From positions 1 through 40,347 of the forward strand of contig PHEF01000035.1 of the NCBI GenBank assembly GCA_002842875.1: DNA of 40,347 nucleotides, in the 5' to 3' direction. The translations under genes and the position numbers were made by a program. Source of the DNA: Alphaproteobacteria bacterium HGW-Alphaproteobacteria-3. GTDB lineage: Bacteria; Pseudomonadota; Alphaproteobacteria; Parvibaculales; Parvibaculaceae. Below the pieces are notes generated by a model. That model had not been told where the DNA came from. It did not search any database and saw only the letters and a program-made list of their open reading frames with translations. Positions 39,820-40,347 of the stretch are shown in pieces; position 1 is the stretch's first letter; every line of letters starts with the position of its first letter.

Positions 39820-40347
39820 ATGACACTGTTCGATACGAGCTTGTTCGACAACGCCCGCGCCCCGGCGGAAGAGAGGCCCGCCAGGGCCGCGAAGAAGGCC
39901 CGCAAGGAAGCCGCCCGCGCCAAGGCGAGGCGGAACGGGCTCGACGAGAGATTGCTGGGGCCCCGCCCGAAGCACCGCCGGCAGCACAGGACGCTCTTCC
40001 TTTCCGACATTCATCTGGGCACGCCCGGCTGCAAGGCCGAACTCCTGCTCGACTTCTTGCGCCATAACGACGCCGAGACTTTCTACCTTGTCGGCGACAT
40101 CATCGACGGCTGGCGCATCAAGCGCTCCTGGTACTGGAACGCGGCACACAATGCCGTCGTGCAGGAACTGCTGCGCAAGGCGCGCAAGGGCGCGGCCATC
40201 ATCTATGTGCCCGGCAACCACGACGAGGCGCTGCGCGACTATACCGGACTCAACTTCGGCGGCGTCGACGTGATCGGCGAAGCGATCCACGAGACGGCGG
40301 ACGGGCGGCAGTTCCTCGTCATCCATGGCGACCAGTTCGACAGCGTC
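39820..40347 (+). CDS. PlcP/LpxH-like metallophosphoesterase, cut at the window end
   Basis: The first 176 codons of a calcineurin-like phosphoesterase. After a basic, Ala/Arg-rich N-terminus of about 55 residues come TLFLSDIHLGTPGCKAELLL (D-x-H metal motif), FYLVGDIIDGWRIKRSWYWN (GD-x-x-D), IIYVPGNHDEALRDY (GNHD) and FLVIHGDQFDSV (GHxD-like). This layout, with the SWYW and RDYTGLNFGG elements, matches alphaproteobacterial proteins annotated as UDP-2,3-diacylglucosamine diphosphatase. These include Sinorhizobium PlcP, which hydrolyses phosphatidylcholine/-ethanolamine to diacylglycerol under phosphate starvation and is under PhoB control. The Pho-like box 105 bp upstream favours PlcP over LpxH. 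The 3' end is outside the window. Confidence 0.85.
   Translation, partial: MTLFDTSLFDNARAPAEERPARAAKKARKEAARAKARRNGLDERLLGPRPKHRRQHRTLFLSDIHLGTPGCKAELLLDFLRHNDAETFYLVGDIIDGWRIKRSWYWNAAHNAVVQELLRKARKGAAIIYVPGNHDEALRDYTGLNFGGVDVIGEAIHETADGRQFLVIHGDQFDSV

Noticed and set aside
1..40347. CRISPR array, insertion sequence, integron or prophage
   Set aside because: No spaced direct-repeat series, transposase, integrase or phage structural gene is visible.

Overview
The window is high-GC bacterial DNA with the gene set of an alphaproteobacterium, probably Hyphomicrobiales/Rhizobiales. The markers are a GapR/DUF2312 protein, a DUF1244 protein, a CpdR-type response regulator beside an N-formylglutamate amidohydrolase, an sRNA that looks like the alpha-r8/MmgR family, and a 41-residue L36 protein. 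The many acyl-CoA, thiolase, sulfatase and GST genes suggest a free-living degrader. A Parvibaculum-like genus is only a guess.

Layout. 1-5.1 kb: mostly minus-strand small genes (a cut-off gene at the edge, GNAT acetyltransferase, secreted protein, GapR, DUF1244, an N-formylglutamate amidohydrolase) plus a broken LuxR-HTH/alpha-beta hydrolase. 5.1-7.9 kb: glycerate kinase and pyruvate kinase, joined by an abnormal reading-frame junction. 7.9-11.6 kb: hydrolase-TPR pair, saccharopine-dehydrogenase-like oxidoreductase, HAD phosphatase, rpmJ with promoter and terminator. 11.7-19.7 kb: alpha/beta hydrolase with a 66-residue membrane protein, MFS exporter, GST, acyl-CoA dehydrogenase, membrane-anchored sulfatase, nitroreductase, and a small secreted protein with a WIDPWA repeat. 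19.8-24.7 kb: a plus-strand catabolic run (DUF35 Zn-ribbon protein, thiolase broken by an internal deletion, VOC, GST, TauD-type dioxygenase, radical SAM/SPASM). 24.8-29 kb: RND efflux pump with its adaptor. 29.1-31.4 kb: tRNA-Val(GAC), cpdR, a second N-formylglutamate amidohydrolase and the MmgR-like sRNA. 31.4-34 kb: lytic transglycosylase and an FMN-binding glutamate-synthase-like protein. 34-40.3 kb: an envelope-lipid block.

The most coherent unit is that last block. A response regulator and sensor kinase are followed on the same strand by an EptA-type phosphoethanolamine transferase, a PAP2 phosphatase and a YegS/DagK-type lipid kinase. Divergently there is a PlcP/LpxH-type metallophosphoesterase, cut by the window end. 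Two nearly identical triple direct repeats (TGTCAC/TGTCAT/CGTCAC, 11-bp period, Pho-box-like) lie upstream of the lipid kinase and between the regulator and the metallophosphoesterase. EptA and PlcP-type enzymes both release diacylglycerol and the lipid kinase can consume it, so the boxes may tie diacylglycerol production to recycling.

Three places in the window have disrupted reading frames. Two lack a segment that should hold catalytic or core residues. These may be real mutations or sequence-assembly losses. No CRISPR array, insertion sequence, prophage or integron was seen.
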